Origin: Pseudomonas sp. | GTDB lineage: Bacteria; Pseudomonadota; Gammaproteobacteria; Pseudomonadales; Pseudomonadaceae | DNA length: 9,400 nucleotides | Direction of reading: 5' to 3' | Assembly: GCF_002796985.1 (NCBI RefSeq) | Contig: NZ_PEKX01000027.1 | Span: 1-9,400 of the forward strand | Notes under the pieces: generated by a model | Told to the model about the DNA's origin: nothing | Seen by the model: the letters and a program-made list of their open reading frames with translations, nothing else | The model's database searches: none | In this document: in pieces, positions 1 to 5,594 of the stretch | Layout: every line of letters starts with the position of its first letter | Numbering within the stretch: the stretch's first letter is position 1 | Translations under genes and position numbers: made by a program

Positions 1-301
1 ACCGCTAAAGCAATCCAATAACCAGCTCTTCATCACCCGCTGCGTTTTTACACGGTCTGGGCCGGAAGCGGCTATAGCATCAGGATTTAATCAACACAGG
101 CCCACCTGTCGAAATGCCCCCTCCCTGCAAAATCGAGCTTTGACAGCTTGAACCACCCAGTTCCATGCTGATCAGCATGCGTGGCAGTGCGAGCGTCCCG
201 CCTGATCACGCCAACAAGAAAAGGCGACTCCCAGAGTCGAAAATCTGACTGCAGGCTCCGAAGCCGCAGCACCTCACCCACTCCACCAACGCCTGACGCC
301 C
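1..301. other. Upstream region of the sterol desaturase-family gene
   Basis: I see no convincing gene in this stretch; open frames on the opposite strand do not resemble a protein I know. It contains a perfect 16-bp palindrome (164-179) and a TTGACA hexamer (140-145) that could be a -35 element. A good -10 at the matching distance is not clear: the best-placed hexamer, CATGCT at 163-168, is poor. It most likely holds the promoter and leader of the gene starting at 302. Confidence 0.4.
164..179. promoter_or_regulatory. Perfect 16-bp palindrome, possible operator
   Basis: CATGCTGATCAGCATG reads the same on both strands. It starts 18 bases after a TTGACA hexamer (140-145), so it would cover the expected -10 region of a sigma-70 promoter reading toward the gene at 302. 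That position is what a dimeric repressor site would have. No regulator gene lies beside it in the window, so operator function is inferred only from symmetry and position. Confidence 0.3.
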
Positions 302-1330
302 ATGCCTGACCTTTCACACGTCCACCGTCACTTCACCGAGCTGGTGATCACTCCCATCACCAACCAGGTCGCCGGCCTATTCGACCTCAGCGGCCGGGTC
401 GGCGTGGTGTTCCTGCTGTGTTCCTACGCCATCGCCTACGCGCTGTTCCGCTTCCGTCGGCAGCGCGGGCTGACGCAGGCGGCGTCGTTCTGGCAGTTCA
501 TTGGCGGCAGTCGGGTGAATCTGCATCGTTCGGCGCTGTTGGATTACCGCTACTACCTGGTGCGCGGCATCCTCAATGTGGCGTTGCTGGTGCCCATCGT
601 CGGCCTGATCGATCCCTATATCCTGCGCTCGGGCGACTACATCGCCTTCTTCACCCACCTGTGGGGCGCGCGCCCGCAGGTGGGGACGAACCTCGGCCTG
701 TCGCTGCTCTATGGGCTGGGTGTGTTCCTGGTCAGCGACTTCAAGAACTACTGGGTGCACCGCGCCTTCCATTCTCGCTGGCTGTGGGCGTTCCACAAGG
801 TGCATCACTCGGCGGCGGTGCTGACGCCGATCACCGCGAGCCGCGTGCACTTCGTGGAGAAGCTGGCGGCGAAACTGGCTGGCGCCATCGCCCTGGGCGC
901 CTACGCCGGCATCTTCTGGTACGCCTGCGGCGGCCAGATCAGCGCCTACACGCTGTTCGGCGTCACCTACATGATCCTGCTGTTCAACGTGCTGGCAACG
1001 AACCTGCGCCACAGCCATGTGTGGCTGTCGTTCGGGCCGGCGATCGAGCACGTGGTGAACAGCCCCGCCCAGCACCAGATCCACCACAGCGACGCGCCCC
1101 GTCACTTCAACAAGAACTTTGGCATCAACCTGTCGCTGTGGGACTGGATATTCGGCACGCTCTATGTCACCCAGCGCGCGCCGGAGCCGATCCGGTTCGG
1201 CGCCGGGGAGCAGGATGACGAGAAGTATTCGTCGCTGTGGAGCCTGATCGTTACGCCGTTTGTGGAGACGGTGCGGAAGGCGCGGAGCCACGCCGCATTT
1301 CCGGCGATGTCTCCGAGACGCACTAAATGA
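302..1330 (+). CDS. Sterol desaturase / fatty acid hydroxylase superfamily membrane protein
   Basis: A 342-residue integral membrane protein of the di-iron fatty acid hydroxylase superfamily, whose members use O2 to hydroxylate or desaturate lipids or alkyl chains at the membrane. The histidine boxes are visible in order: H153-x3-H157 (HRAFH), H165-x2-H168-H169 (HKVHH), H237-x-H239 (RHSH), and H258-x2-H261-H262 (HQIHH). Hydrophobic segments lie near residues 32-50, 87-105, 131-147, 190-208 and 215-232. ATG 302 has no clear Shine-Dalgarno sequence, but the N-terminus looks natural and no better start is seen. It is a single gene; the next gene converges on it and its stop is 20 bases from the toxin stop. 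The substrate cannot be told: sterols are unlikely in a Pseudomonas, and lipid or hopanoid-like substrates are guesses. Family assignment is firm. Confidence 0.9.
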   Translation: MPDLSHVHRHFTELVITPITNQVAGLFDLSGRVGVVFLLCSYAIAYALFRFRRQRGLTQAASFWQFIGGSRVNLHRSALLDYRYYLVRGILNVALLVPIVGLIDPYILRSGDYIAFFTHLWGARPQVGTNLGLSLLYGLGVFLVSDFKNYWVHRAFHSRWLWAFHKVHHSAAVLTPITASRVHFVEKLAAKLAGAIALGAYAGIFWYACGGQISAYTLFGVTYMILLFNVLATNLRHSHVWLSFGPAIEHVVNSPAQHQIHHSDAPRHFNKNFGINLSLWDWIFGTLYVTQRAPEPIRFGAGEQDDEKYSSLWSLIVTPFVETVRKARSHAAFPAMSPRRTK

Positions 1331-1350
1331 AAACCCCGCCAAAGCGGGGT
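1330..1350 (-). terminator. Rho-independent terminator of the toxin-antitoxin operon
   Basis: A 7-bp GC-rich stem (1333-1339 with 1344-1350) has a 4-base loop. Read on the minus strand it is followed at once by TTTT (1333-1330). The stem begins at the toxin stop codon (1352-1350), so termination is packed against translation. The plus-strand transcript of the desaturase gene would form the same hairpin but lacks a T-run after it, so termination in that direction should be weaker. Confidence 0.75.
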
Positions 1351-1640
1351 CAGGAGCGGACTCGGCTGGTCGCGGCGATATAAACCTCTTCGTCACGCCG
1401 GGCTCCTATGCAGAGAACCAAAACGATCTCGGCTCCATTGATCCGGTAGACGATGCGTACATCGCCGGTCCGAATCCTGCGCAGGCCCGCCAGGGCACCG
1501 CGCAGGGGTTTGCCGATCTTGTCGGGCTCACCTTCGGCAATGCGCTGGCGGATGACTTTCAGCACCCGCAGGGCTTCAGCACTTCCCAGTAGCTTGAGAT
1601 CGTTCTCGACCTCAGGGTGAAACCGAACGCTCCATTTCAT
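1350..1640 (-). CDS. RelE/ParE-family toxin of a type II toxin-antitoxin system
   Basis: A 96-residue small basic protein, the usual size of RelE/ParE-superfamily toxins. The N-terminus (KWSVRFHPEVENDL) and the core strands GDVRIVYRI (59-67) and VLVLCIGARRDEEVY (73-87) match the family fold, in which an Arg-rich C-terminal half contacts the target. RelE members cleave mRNA on ribosomes and ParE members inhibit gyrase; the sequence does not separate them, although pairing with a Phd/YefM-type antitoxin favours a RelE/YoeB/Txe-like role. The gene follows its antitoxin by 10 bases with no strong ribosome binding site, suggesting translational coupling. It appears intact and ends inside its own terminator hairpin. 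Confidence 0.85.
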   Translation of the reverse strand: MKWSVRFHPEVENDLKLLGSAEALRVLKVIRQRIAEGEPDKIGKPLRGALAGLRRIRTGDVRIVYRINGAEIVLVLCIGARRDEEVYIAATSRVRS

Positions 1641-1650
1641 GGCGTAGCGC

Positions 1651-1932
1651 CTAGTTGAAGCGAGCCTCCATGTCCTCGAGGCTCACGGTGGTTTGGTCAT
1701 CCAGGGTGGACAGGCGCTCGATGGCCAGCCTTTCGGCACGCAGATCTTCAAGCTCGTCCTGCAGCGCCTGGTAGGCTTCTACGCCCACCAACACCGCAGC
1801 CGGCTCGTTGTCCTTGAAGATGACCAGGTGAGTGACTTCCCCACTGCTGACCTCCTTCAATCGCGCCCCGAAATTACGAACCATGGCGGTAGCGGACACT
1901 GCCTGTTCAGCCCGGTTTAGGAGTGCACTCAT
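1651..1932 (-). CDS. Phd/YefM-family antitoxin
   Basis: A 93-residue antitoxin. The N-terminal half (about residues 10-58) has the Phd/YefM fold features: a start resembling SATAMVRNFGARL, then THLVIFKDNEPAAVLV and the helix start VEAYQAL. This part dimerises, binds DNA and represses the operon. The acidic helical C-terminus (60-93, many Glu/Asp/Leu) should wrap and neutralise the toxin encoded just downstream. The ATG at 1932 has a good ribosome binding site (GAGGT, 1946-1942) 9 bases upstream. Gene order antitoxin-toxin is standard. The module and its upstream spacer look less GC-rich than the flanking genes, which fits horizontal acquisition. Confidence 0.88.
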   Translation of the reverse strand: MSALLNRAEQAVSATAMVRNFGARLKEVSSGEVTHLVIFKDNEPAAVLVGVEAYQALQDELEDLRAERLAIERLSTLDDQTTVSLEDMEARFN

Positions 1933-2076
1933 TTCGCAGCTACCTCAAATGTTCGCGGTGGATTTAGCACATCCGGAGGGTTCAACGGCTTCACCGAAGA
2001 TGAAGGCCCTGATGATGGTCAGATGTGTGCAGTGGTGGTCAGACACAGATTGGCCGACGCCCCAGTATTACGCAGC

Positions 2077-2106
2077 ATCATACGCAAAACAATGCACACT
2101 ATTCAG
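2077..2106 (-). promoter_or_regulatory. Candidate sigma-70 promoter of the antitoxin-toxin operon
   Basis: On the minus strand, CTGAAT (2106-2101) and TATGAT (2082-2077) are separated by 18 bases. The -10 matches the consensus at five of six positions; the -35 is weak. It would leave a leader of about 140 bases before the antitoxin, which is long for such a module, so the true promoter may be nearer. Confidence 0.25.
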
Positions 2107-2119
2107 CGCAGCCATCGCC

Positions 2120-2362
2120 TCAATTCTCATTCCCACACCCCTGCCCCCACACCGGATACCGCAGCGTATGCCGCTGCCCGGCGCTGTCCTCGTAGATCAT
2201 CTCGACCTCGCGAATCCCGCAAAACCCCAGGTCCGGTTGTTGCACCACGCGCTTGATGTCGAGCTTCTGGCCGTAGTGGTAGTCCTGCACAGGTGGAGTG
2301 TCCTGTGCGGCGAGGGCCGCGCAGGAGGTGAAGAGGCAGGCGACGCCGAGCAAGCGCTTCAT
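2120..2362 (-). CDS. Small exported DUF2790 protein
   Basis: An 80-residue protein that I assign to the DUF2790 family, small exported proteins of unknown function found in Pseudomonas. Residues 1-19 form a signal peptide (MKRLLGVACLFTSCAALAA), with cleavage likely after Ala19; Cys14 in an FTSC context makes a lipoprotein possible but less likely. The mature part carries the family pattern: YGQKLDIKRVV (30-40), CGI (48-50), MIYEDSAGQRHTLRY (55-69) and GCGN (75-78). Cys48 and Cys76 could form a disulfide in the periplasm. Its ATG overlaps the stop of the cytochrome b561 gene by four bases (ATGA), so it is the last gene of the peroxidase operon. Function is unknown; operon membership suggests a part in the same envelope stress response. 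Confidence 0.85.
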   Translation of the reverse strand: MKRLLGVACLFTSCAALAAQDTPPVQDYHYGQKLDIKRVVQQPDLGFCGIREVEMIYEDSAGQRHTLRYPVWGQGCGNEN

Positions 2363-2919
2363 GGCCGCTCTCCTCTGGAGCTACGCGGCATAGCGGCGCC
2401 GGTCATGCTGGGGAGGACTTCGTCGCGGCGGATGAGCCCGTGGAACAGCGCGGCGGCGAGGTGCAAGAGGATGGTCGCCAGCAAGGCGTAGGCGATGACC
2501 GTGTGGGCGCTGCGCAGAATGCTGTGAAGCTGCACCGACGGCGAGACCAGTGCGGGCAGTTCGAAGCCGCCCCAGAGCACGACGGGGTAGCCGCCGGCGG
2601 ATTGCATGGTCCAGCCCACCAGCGGCTGGGCCAGCAGCAGGCCGTAGAGCGCCAGGTGCGAGAGGTGCGCGGCGCTGCGTTGCCAGCCGGGCATGTCGCT
2701 GGGCAGCGCGGGGATGCGGTGGGTCAAGCGAACCAGGATGCGCAGCAGCACGAGTACCAGCAGCGCGGCGCCCAGGGGTTTGTGGATGGCGACCAGCGCG
2801 GCGTGGCGCGGGGAGACGCTGGCGACCATGCCCAGGCCGATCAGCAGCATGGCAAGCACCAGCACGGCCATCAGCCAGTGCAGCACGCGCAGGGAGAGCG
2901 GGAAGTAGGTCGGTTTCAT
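2359..2919 (-). CDS. Cytochrome b561 (CybB/YodB-type membrane cytochrome)
   Basis: A 186-residue inner-membrane di-haem cytochrome of the bacterial b561 family, which moves electrons from quinol. Four membrane helices are visible, near 10-32, 44-64, 87-106 and 135-162. Candidate haem ligands lie in the expected helices: His14 (RVLHWLM), His46 (AIHKPLG), His139 (RSAHTVIAY) and His153 (ILLHLAA). The start shares one base with the catalase stop (TGATG), and its own stop overlaps the next start, so the three genes should be translationally coupled. In this context it probably supplies electrons to the neighbouring periplasm-facing peroxidase; that role is inferred from position only. The C-terminal tail (about 168-186) is charged and probably cytoplasmic. 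Confidence 0.9.
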   Translation of the reverse strand: MKPTYFPLSLRVLHWLMAVLVLAMLLIGLGMVASVSPRHAALVAIHKPLGAALLVLVLLRILVRLTHRIPALPSDMPGWQRSAAHLSHLALYGLLLAQPLVGWTMQSAGGYPVVLWGGFELPALVSPSVQLHSILRSAHTVIAYALLATILLHLAAALFHGLIRRDEVLPSMTGAAMPRSSRGERP

Positions 2920-3965
2920 CAGTGGGTCTCCTGGGCCTGCTCACGGGTGCGGCGGTTGAACGATTCCGAGTAGGCGGCCGAGCGTGCGCTGAGCAGCGGG
3001 TCGTCGGAGGCGCGGATGCCGTCGGGGAGGATCAGCGGGTCGTAGTTGACGTCGCGGCAGTCGCCGCCGATTTCCGGTTGCAGGCGTTCGATCACCAGTT
3101 CCCCCGCGTCCACGGTGCGGCGGCTGTCGGGCCAGGCCTGGGTGGGGTCGACGGTGCTGTCGCCGGGCTCACCGAGGGTGAACTGCAGGCGCCAGCGCAG
3201 CGGGCCGGCGGCGATGCGCTGGGCCAGTTCGGCGGCGAGGAAGTCGGCATCGCCGCGCTTGTCGGCGGCCAGCGGCTCGACCGGCGCTTCGGGCTGCACG
3301 GACCAGCGCACCGGTTGCTCCTTGCCTTGCTTGTTCACCAGGTAGAACGCGTTGAGGCTGTAGTAGGCGCTGTTGGCGTAGCTGGAGGACGGCGTCGAGG
3401 ACTTGGCCCATTTGAGGAAGGCCTGGGTCTCGGGGTGCGCTTTGAAGAAGGCGCCGGCCTTTTCCGGGTCGGGCTTGCCGGTGCCCGGCTGCGGCGCGGT
3501 TGCCTGCTGCAGGGCGTAGAAGCTGGCGACGTCACGCACGACGAAGACCGGCATGGCGTTCATGCCGGTGCGCCATTCCTGGCCATCAGCCGGCTGGAAG
3601 CGCAGGGCCAGGCTGCGGATCGGCGCGGCACCGTCGCTGGCCTTGGGGTTGCCGCCGGGGATGGCGAGGCGCCCTACCACCGGCACGCGGCCAACGGAGA
3701 ACAGGCTGGCGCGGGACAGATCGGCCGCGCCGCCGTTGCTGTCGAAGTGGCCGATCACGCACAGGCCCTTGGCGTGGTTGCGCCGGTAGCCGGGGTAGAC
3801 GCCGCTGTTGTGCTCCAGGGTGTTGATCACGCCGGCCGGGGTGAGCCGCTGCGGGTCGAGCCAGCCGGCCACGTAGGCAAAGACGGCGGCCACGCCGAGC
3901 ACCACGGCGCCGATGGCGGCCAGGCGCAGGGGCACGTTGGGTGCGGTGGGCGGTGTTTCTGTCAT
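2919..3965 (-). CDS. Membrane-anchored catalase-family peroxidase (SrpA-like)
   Basis: A 348-residue haem protein of the short catalase-related peroxidase group, well below the roughly 480 or more residues of true catalases. Residues 13-35 form one N-terminal membrane helix after a short polar start, so the haem domain probably faces the periplasm. Catalase landmarks are present: distal His64 in NHAKG, distal Asn136 in NAMPVFVVRD, and the proximal R328-x3-Y332 pattern with Tyr332 as likely haem ligand. Such proteins usually act as peroxidases on H2O2 or organic peroxides with weak catalase activity. The ATG at 3965 has a strong ribosome binding site (GAGGAG, 3977-3972) 6 bases upstream. It heads an operon with cytochrome b561 and a DUF2790 protein, and is preceded by an ECF-type promoter (4008-4033). 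Confidence 0.9.
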   Translation of the reverse strand: MTETPPTAPNVPLRLAAIGAVVLGVAAVFAYVAGWLDPQRLTPAGVINTLEHNSGVYPGYRRNHAKGLCVIGHFDSNGGAADLSRASLFSVGRVPVVGRLAIPGGNPKASDGAAPIRSLALRFQPADGQEWRTGMNAMPVFVVRDVASFYALQQATAPQPGTGKPDPEKAGAFFKAHPETQAFLKWAKSSTPSSSYANSAYYSLNAFYLVNKQGKEQPVRWSVQPEAPVEPLAADKRGDADFLAAELAQRIAAGPLRWRLQFTLGEPGDSTVDPTQAWPDSRRTVDAGELVIERLQPEIGGDCRDVNYDPLILPDGIRASDDPLLSARSAAYSESFNRRTREQAQETH

Positions 3966-4007
3966 TTCCAGCTCCTCAGGCTTAGGCTGAATGCGTTGAG
4001 CCGGTAC

Positions 4008-4033
4008 GACGCACCGTGTGACGGGTTATTCCC
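4008..4033 (-). promoter_or_regulatory. ECF-type promoter of the peroxidase operon
   Basis: On the minus strand, GGGAATA (4033-4027) is followed by CGTC (4011-4008), giving GGAAT-N16-CGTC. This is the usual shape of ECF sigma promoters (GGAA-like -35, CGT-like -10). Transcription would start near 4000, leaving a leader of about 35 bases before the ATG at 3965. The same motif with the same spacing faces the other way in front of the sigma factor gene. Confidence 0.72.
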
Positions 4034-4040
4034 GCCCAGC

Positions 4041-4060
4041 GCGAATTAATTATTTTTCCC
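4041..4060. promoter_or_regulatory. AT-rich tract between the two ECF promoters
   Basis: GCGAATTAATTATTTTTCCC stands out from very GC-rich surroundings and lies just upstream of the -35 elements of both divergent promoters. It could act as a shared UP element or a binding site for a nucleoid protein. This is inferred from composition and position. Confidence 0.35.
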
Positions 4061-4066
4061 CGCGAC

Positions 4067-4092
4067 GGGAATAGAACGCCGCAGCGTTCGTC
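4067..4092 (+). promoter_or_regulatory. ECF-type autoregulatory promoter of the sigma factor gene
   Basis: GGGAATA (4067-4073) is followed by CGTC (4089-4092), giving GGAAT-N16-CGTC, identical in elements and spacing to the divergent promoter of the peroxidase operon. Transcription would begin near 4099, about 29 bases before the ATG at 4128. This fits positive autoregulation by the ECF factor it precedes. Confidence 0.72.
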
Positions 4093-4127
4093 TTTCTCGC
4101 TCGAACCCACCCACTCCTGGCGCCCCG

Positions 4128-4637
4128 ATGCATTCACTGGACGACCATTCACTGCGCGAACTGCTGCCCCGGCTGCGGCGTTTCGCGCTGTCGCTGACCC
4201 GCAGCGCGAGCAGCGCCGACGACCTGGTCCAGGCGACCCTGGAGAAGGCGCTGTCGGCCTGGACCGGCCGTCGCGACGACGGCGACCTGCGCGCCTGGCT
4301 GTTCTCGATCCTCTACCGGCACTTCATCGACGGGCAGCGCCGGGCGAAACGCTATGCACGCCTGCTCAGCCTGTTCGGTGCGGACAGCGCGGTGAGCGCC
4401 TCGCCGGAGGACATCGTCAGCGCACGCTCGACGCTGGAGGCCTTCGAGCGCCTGCCCGCCGAACAACGCGCGCTGCTGACGCTGGTCAGCGTCGAGGGCC
4501 TGAGCTACCGCGAGGTGGCCGAGGCACTGGATATTCCCATGGGCACCGTCATGTCCCGCCTGTCGCGCGCCCGCACGGCGCTGCGCGCGCTGAGCGAAGG
4601 ACAGGCGGCGACACCTTCTTTGCGGGTACTGAAATGA
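4128..4637 (+). CDS. ECF RNA polymerase sigma factor
   Basis: A 169-residue sigma-70 family factor with only regions 2 and 4, as in ECF factors. Region 2 covers about residues 10-74, with the core-binding DDLVQATLEKAL (31-42) and the -10 recognition helix around LRAWLFSILYRHFIDGQRR (54-72). Region 4 covers about 103-155, with the helix-turn-helix LSYREVAEAL...GTVMSRLSRAR (125-149) that reads the -35. It contains no cysteine. The gene starts at ATG 4128 with only a weak ribosome binding site and overlaps the anti-sigma gene by four bases (ATGA). Matching promoters before it and before the divergent peroxidase operon make both arms its likely regulon. The ECF subgroup was not determined. Confidence 0.93.
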   Translation: MHSLDDHSLRELLPRLRRFALSLTRSASSADDLVQATLEKALSAWTGRRDDGDLRAWLFSILYRHFIDGQRRAKRYARLLSLFGADSAVSASPEDIVSARSTLEAFERLPAEQRALLTLVSVEGLSYREVAEALDIPMGTVMSRLSRARTALRALSEGQAATPSLRVLK

Positions 4638-5392
4638 ACGAACGCATTCCCGACGGCACTCCCCAGGAACAGGATCTGCACGCCTATATCGACGACCAAC
4701 TGGACCCGGCACGCCGCCAGTGGGTGGAAGCCTGGCTCGCCGCCCACCCGGACGACGCCCGCCGCGTGGAAGGCTGGCGGCAGGATGCCCAGCAATTGCG
4801 CGCGGCCTTTGCCGGGCAGGCGCGTGGGGCACTGCCGGAGCAGCTCGATCCGGCGCGGATTCGCCGGCAGATCCTACAGCGGCGGCGCTCTCGCCTCGCC
4901 ACCGCGGCAGCCCTGCTGATTGCGTTGGGCGTCGGTGGCATGGGTGGCTGGCAGATGCGCGGCGACGCAATGCTGCGCGGCATGGTGCCGATGCAGGACG
5001 CGGTACAGGCTTATCGGTTGTTCGCCGATGTCAATCAGAGCGGGCTGGACCTGCGCGACGGCGGTGACCTGCGCGGCTGGCTGGCTCGCTACCTGAAGGA
5101 CGCCCCGCCACCGCCTGAGCTGGAGCAGGTTGGCTTGAAGACGGTCGGCGCGCGGCTGCTCGCAACCGAACAGGGCGCGGCGGCGCTGGTGATTTACGAG
5201 GATGGTCAGGGCCGGCGGTTGACCTTCTTCATCCGCCCGCCGGGCCCGCGCCACGAGATGTTGCCGCAGGGGCAGCGCACGGATGGCGACCTGCTGGCGC
5301 GCTACTGGAGCCAAGGTGGCTACAACTACGCGCTGGTGAGCCGCAGCGATGACCCGCAGGCGCAGGCTGTGGGGCAGTTGGTGGGGTTCTAG
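4634..5392 (+). CDS. Membrane-spanning anti-sigma factor
   Basis: A 252-residue protein with three parts. An N-terminal cytoplasmic anti-sigma domain (about 10-60) contains the usual DLHAYIDDQLD start, then WLAAHPDDARRVEGWRQD. One membrane helix lies at about 88-107, preceded by RRRSR, which keeps the N-terminus inside. A periplasmic domain of about 140 residues follows. The H-x3-C-x2-C zinc motif of many ECF anti-sigma factors is absent and the whole protein has no cysteine, so it is not a ZAS thiol switch. Five methionines (103, 108, 113, 117, 120) cluster at the outer end of the helix. It overlaps the sigma gene (ATGA), which fits balanced synthesis of the pair. It should hold the sigma factor at the membrane until an envelope signal acts; the signal is not known. 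Confidence 0.85.
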   Translation: MNERIPDGTPQEQDLHAYIDDQLDPARRQWVEAWLAAHPDDARRVEGWRQDAQQLRAAFAGQARGALPEQLDPARIRRQILQRRRSRLATAAALLIALGVGGMGGWQMRGDAMLRGMVPMQDAVQAYRLFADVNQSGLDLRDGGDLRGWLARYLKDAPPPPELEQVGLKTVGARLLATEQGAAALVIYEDGQGRRLTFFIRPPGPRHEMLPQGQRTDGDLLARYWSQGGYNYALVSRSDDPQAQAVGQLVGF

Positions 5393-5400
5393 CGGGAGAG

Positions 5401-5420
5401 ACTCGGTCAGCGAGTGCTTT
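5401..5420 (+). terminator. Weak terminator-like hairpin after the anti-sigma gene
   Basis: ACTCG-N5-CGAGT (5401-5415) is followed by GCTTTT and begins 9 bases after the anti-sigma stop. The stem is only 5 bp, so it may be a weak terminator, with the REP pair downstream as a further barrier. Confidence 0.35.
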
Positions 5421-5425
5421 TGTGA

Positions 5426-5437
5426 TTCGCGAGCAAG
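5426..5437. repeat. Partial REP copy
   Basis: TTCGCGAGCAAG matches 12 of 12 bases at the start of the second REP arm (5544-5555), in the same orientation. The bases after it do not continue the match, so it looks like a decayed or truncated copy. Confidence 0.4.
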
Positions 5438-5483
5438 GACGAGGCTTCCCTCCGCGACTCTGCAAGGAACGCACCGAGTGCCC

Positions 5484-5568
5484 CTGTAGGAGCGAGCTTG
5501 CTCGCGAAATGCCCAACACCGGATCGATCCGGCGTGACGCGGGTTCGCGAGCAAGCTCGCTCCTACAG
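5484..5568. repeat. Inverted REP pair (REPIN-like)
   Basis: Two 25-bp copies, 5484-5508 and 5544-5568, are perfect inverted repeats of each other. Each contains GCGAGC-TT-GCTCGC, which folds into its own small hairpin, and begins CTGTAGGAGC, a known Pseudomonas REP type. The 35-base spacer holds a perfect palindrome, CCGGATCGATCCGG (5519-5532). The element lies between convergent genes, the usual place for REPs, and could stop transcription or protect mRNA 3' ends on both sides. REPINs are mobilised by a RAYT transposase encoded elsewhere; none is in this window. Confidence 0.88.
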
Positions 5569-5594
5569 AAGAGCCCCAGGCCGCTGCGCCAGGG

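Noticed and set aside
87..317. Possible 76-residue minus-strand gene upstream of the desaturase
   Set aside because: It overlaps the start of the real gene, has no recognisable similarity and no clear ribosome binding site.
377..1396. Long minus-strand open frame opposite the desaturase-family gene
   Set aside because: It is an antisense shadow in GC-rich DNA: its protein is Arg/His/Gln-rich with no family resemblance, while the plus-strand frame has all the histidine boxes.
1933..2119. Remnant of a gene upstream of the antitoxin
   Set aside because: Short peptide stretches in several frames did not resemble any protein I know and are broken by stops; it is better treated as a spacer with regulatory sequence.
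2550..4049. 499-codon plus-strand open frame across the peroxidase and b561 genes
   Set aside because: It is low-complexity Arg/Ala/Gly protein with no domain, and lies opposite two well-recognised genes.
4634..4800. Zinc-binding anti-sigma (ZAS) domain
   Set aside because: The expected H-x3-C-x2-C motif is absent and the protein has no cysteine.
5426..5568. CRISPR-like repeat array
   Set aside because: The repeats are inverted, only two are complete, and they match a known Pseudomonas REP type; there are no regular spacers.
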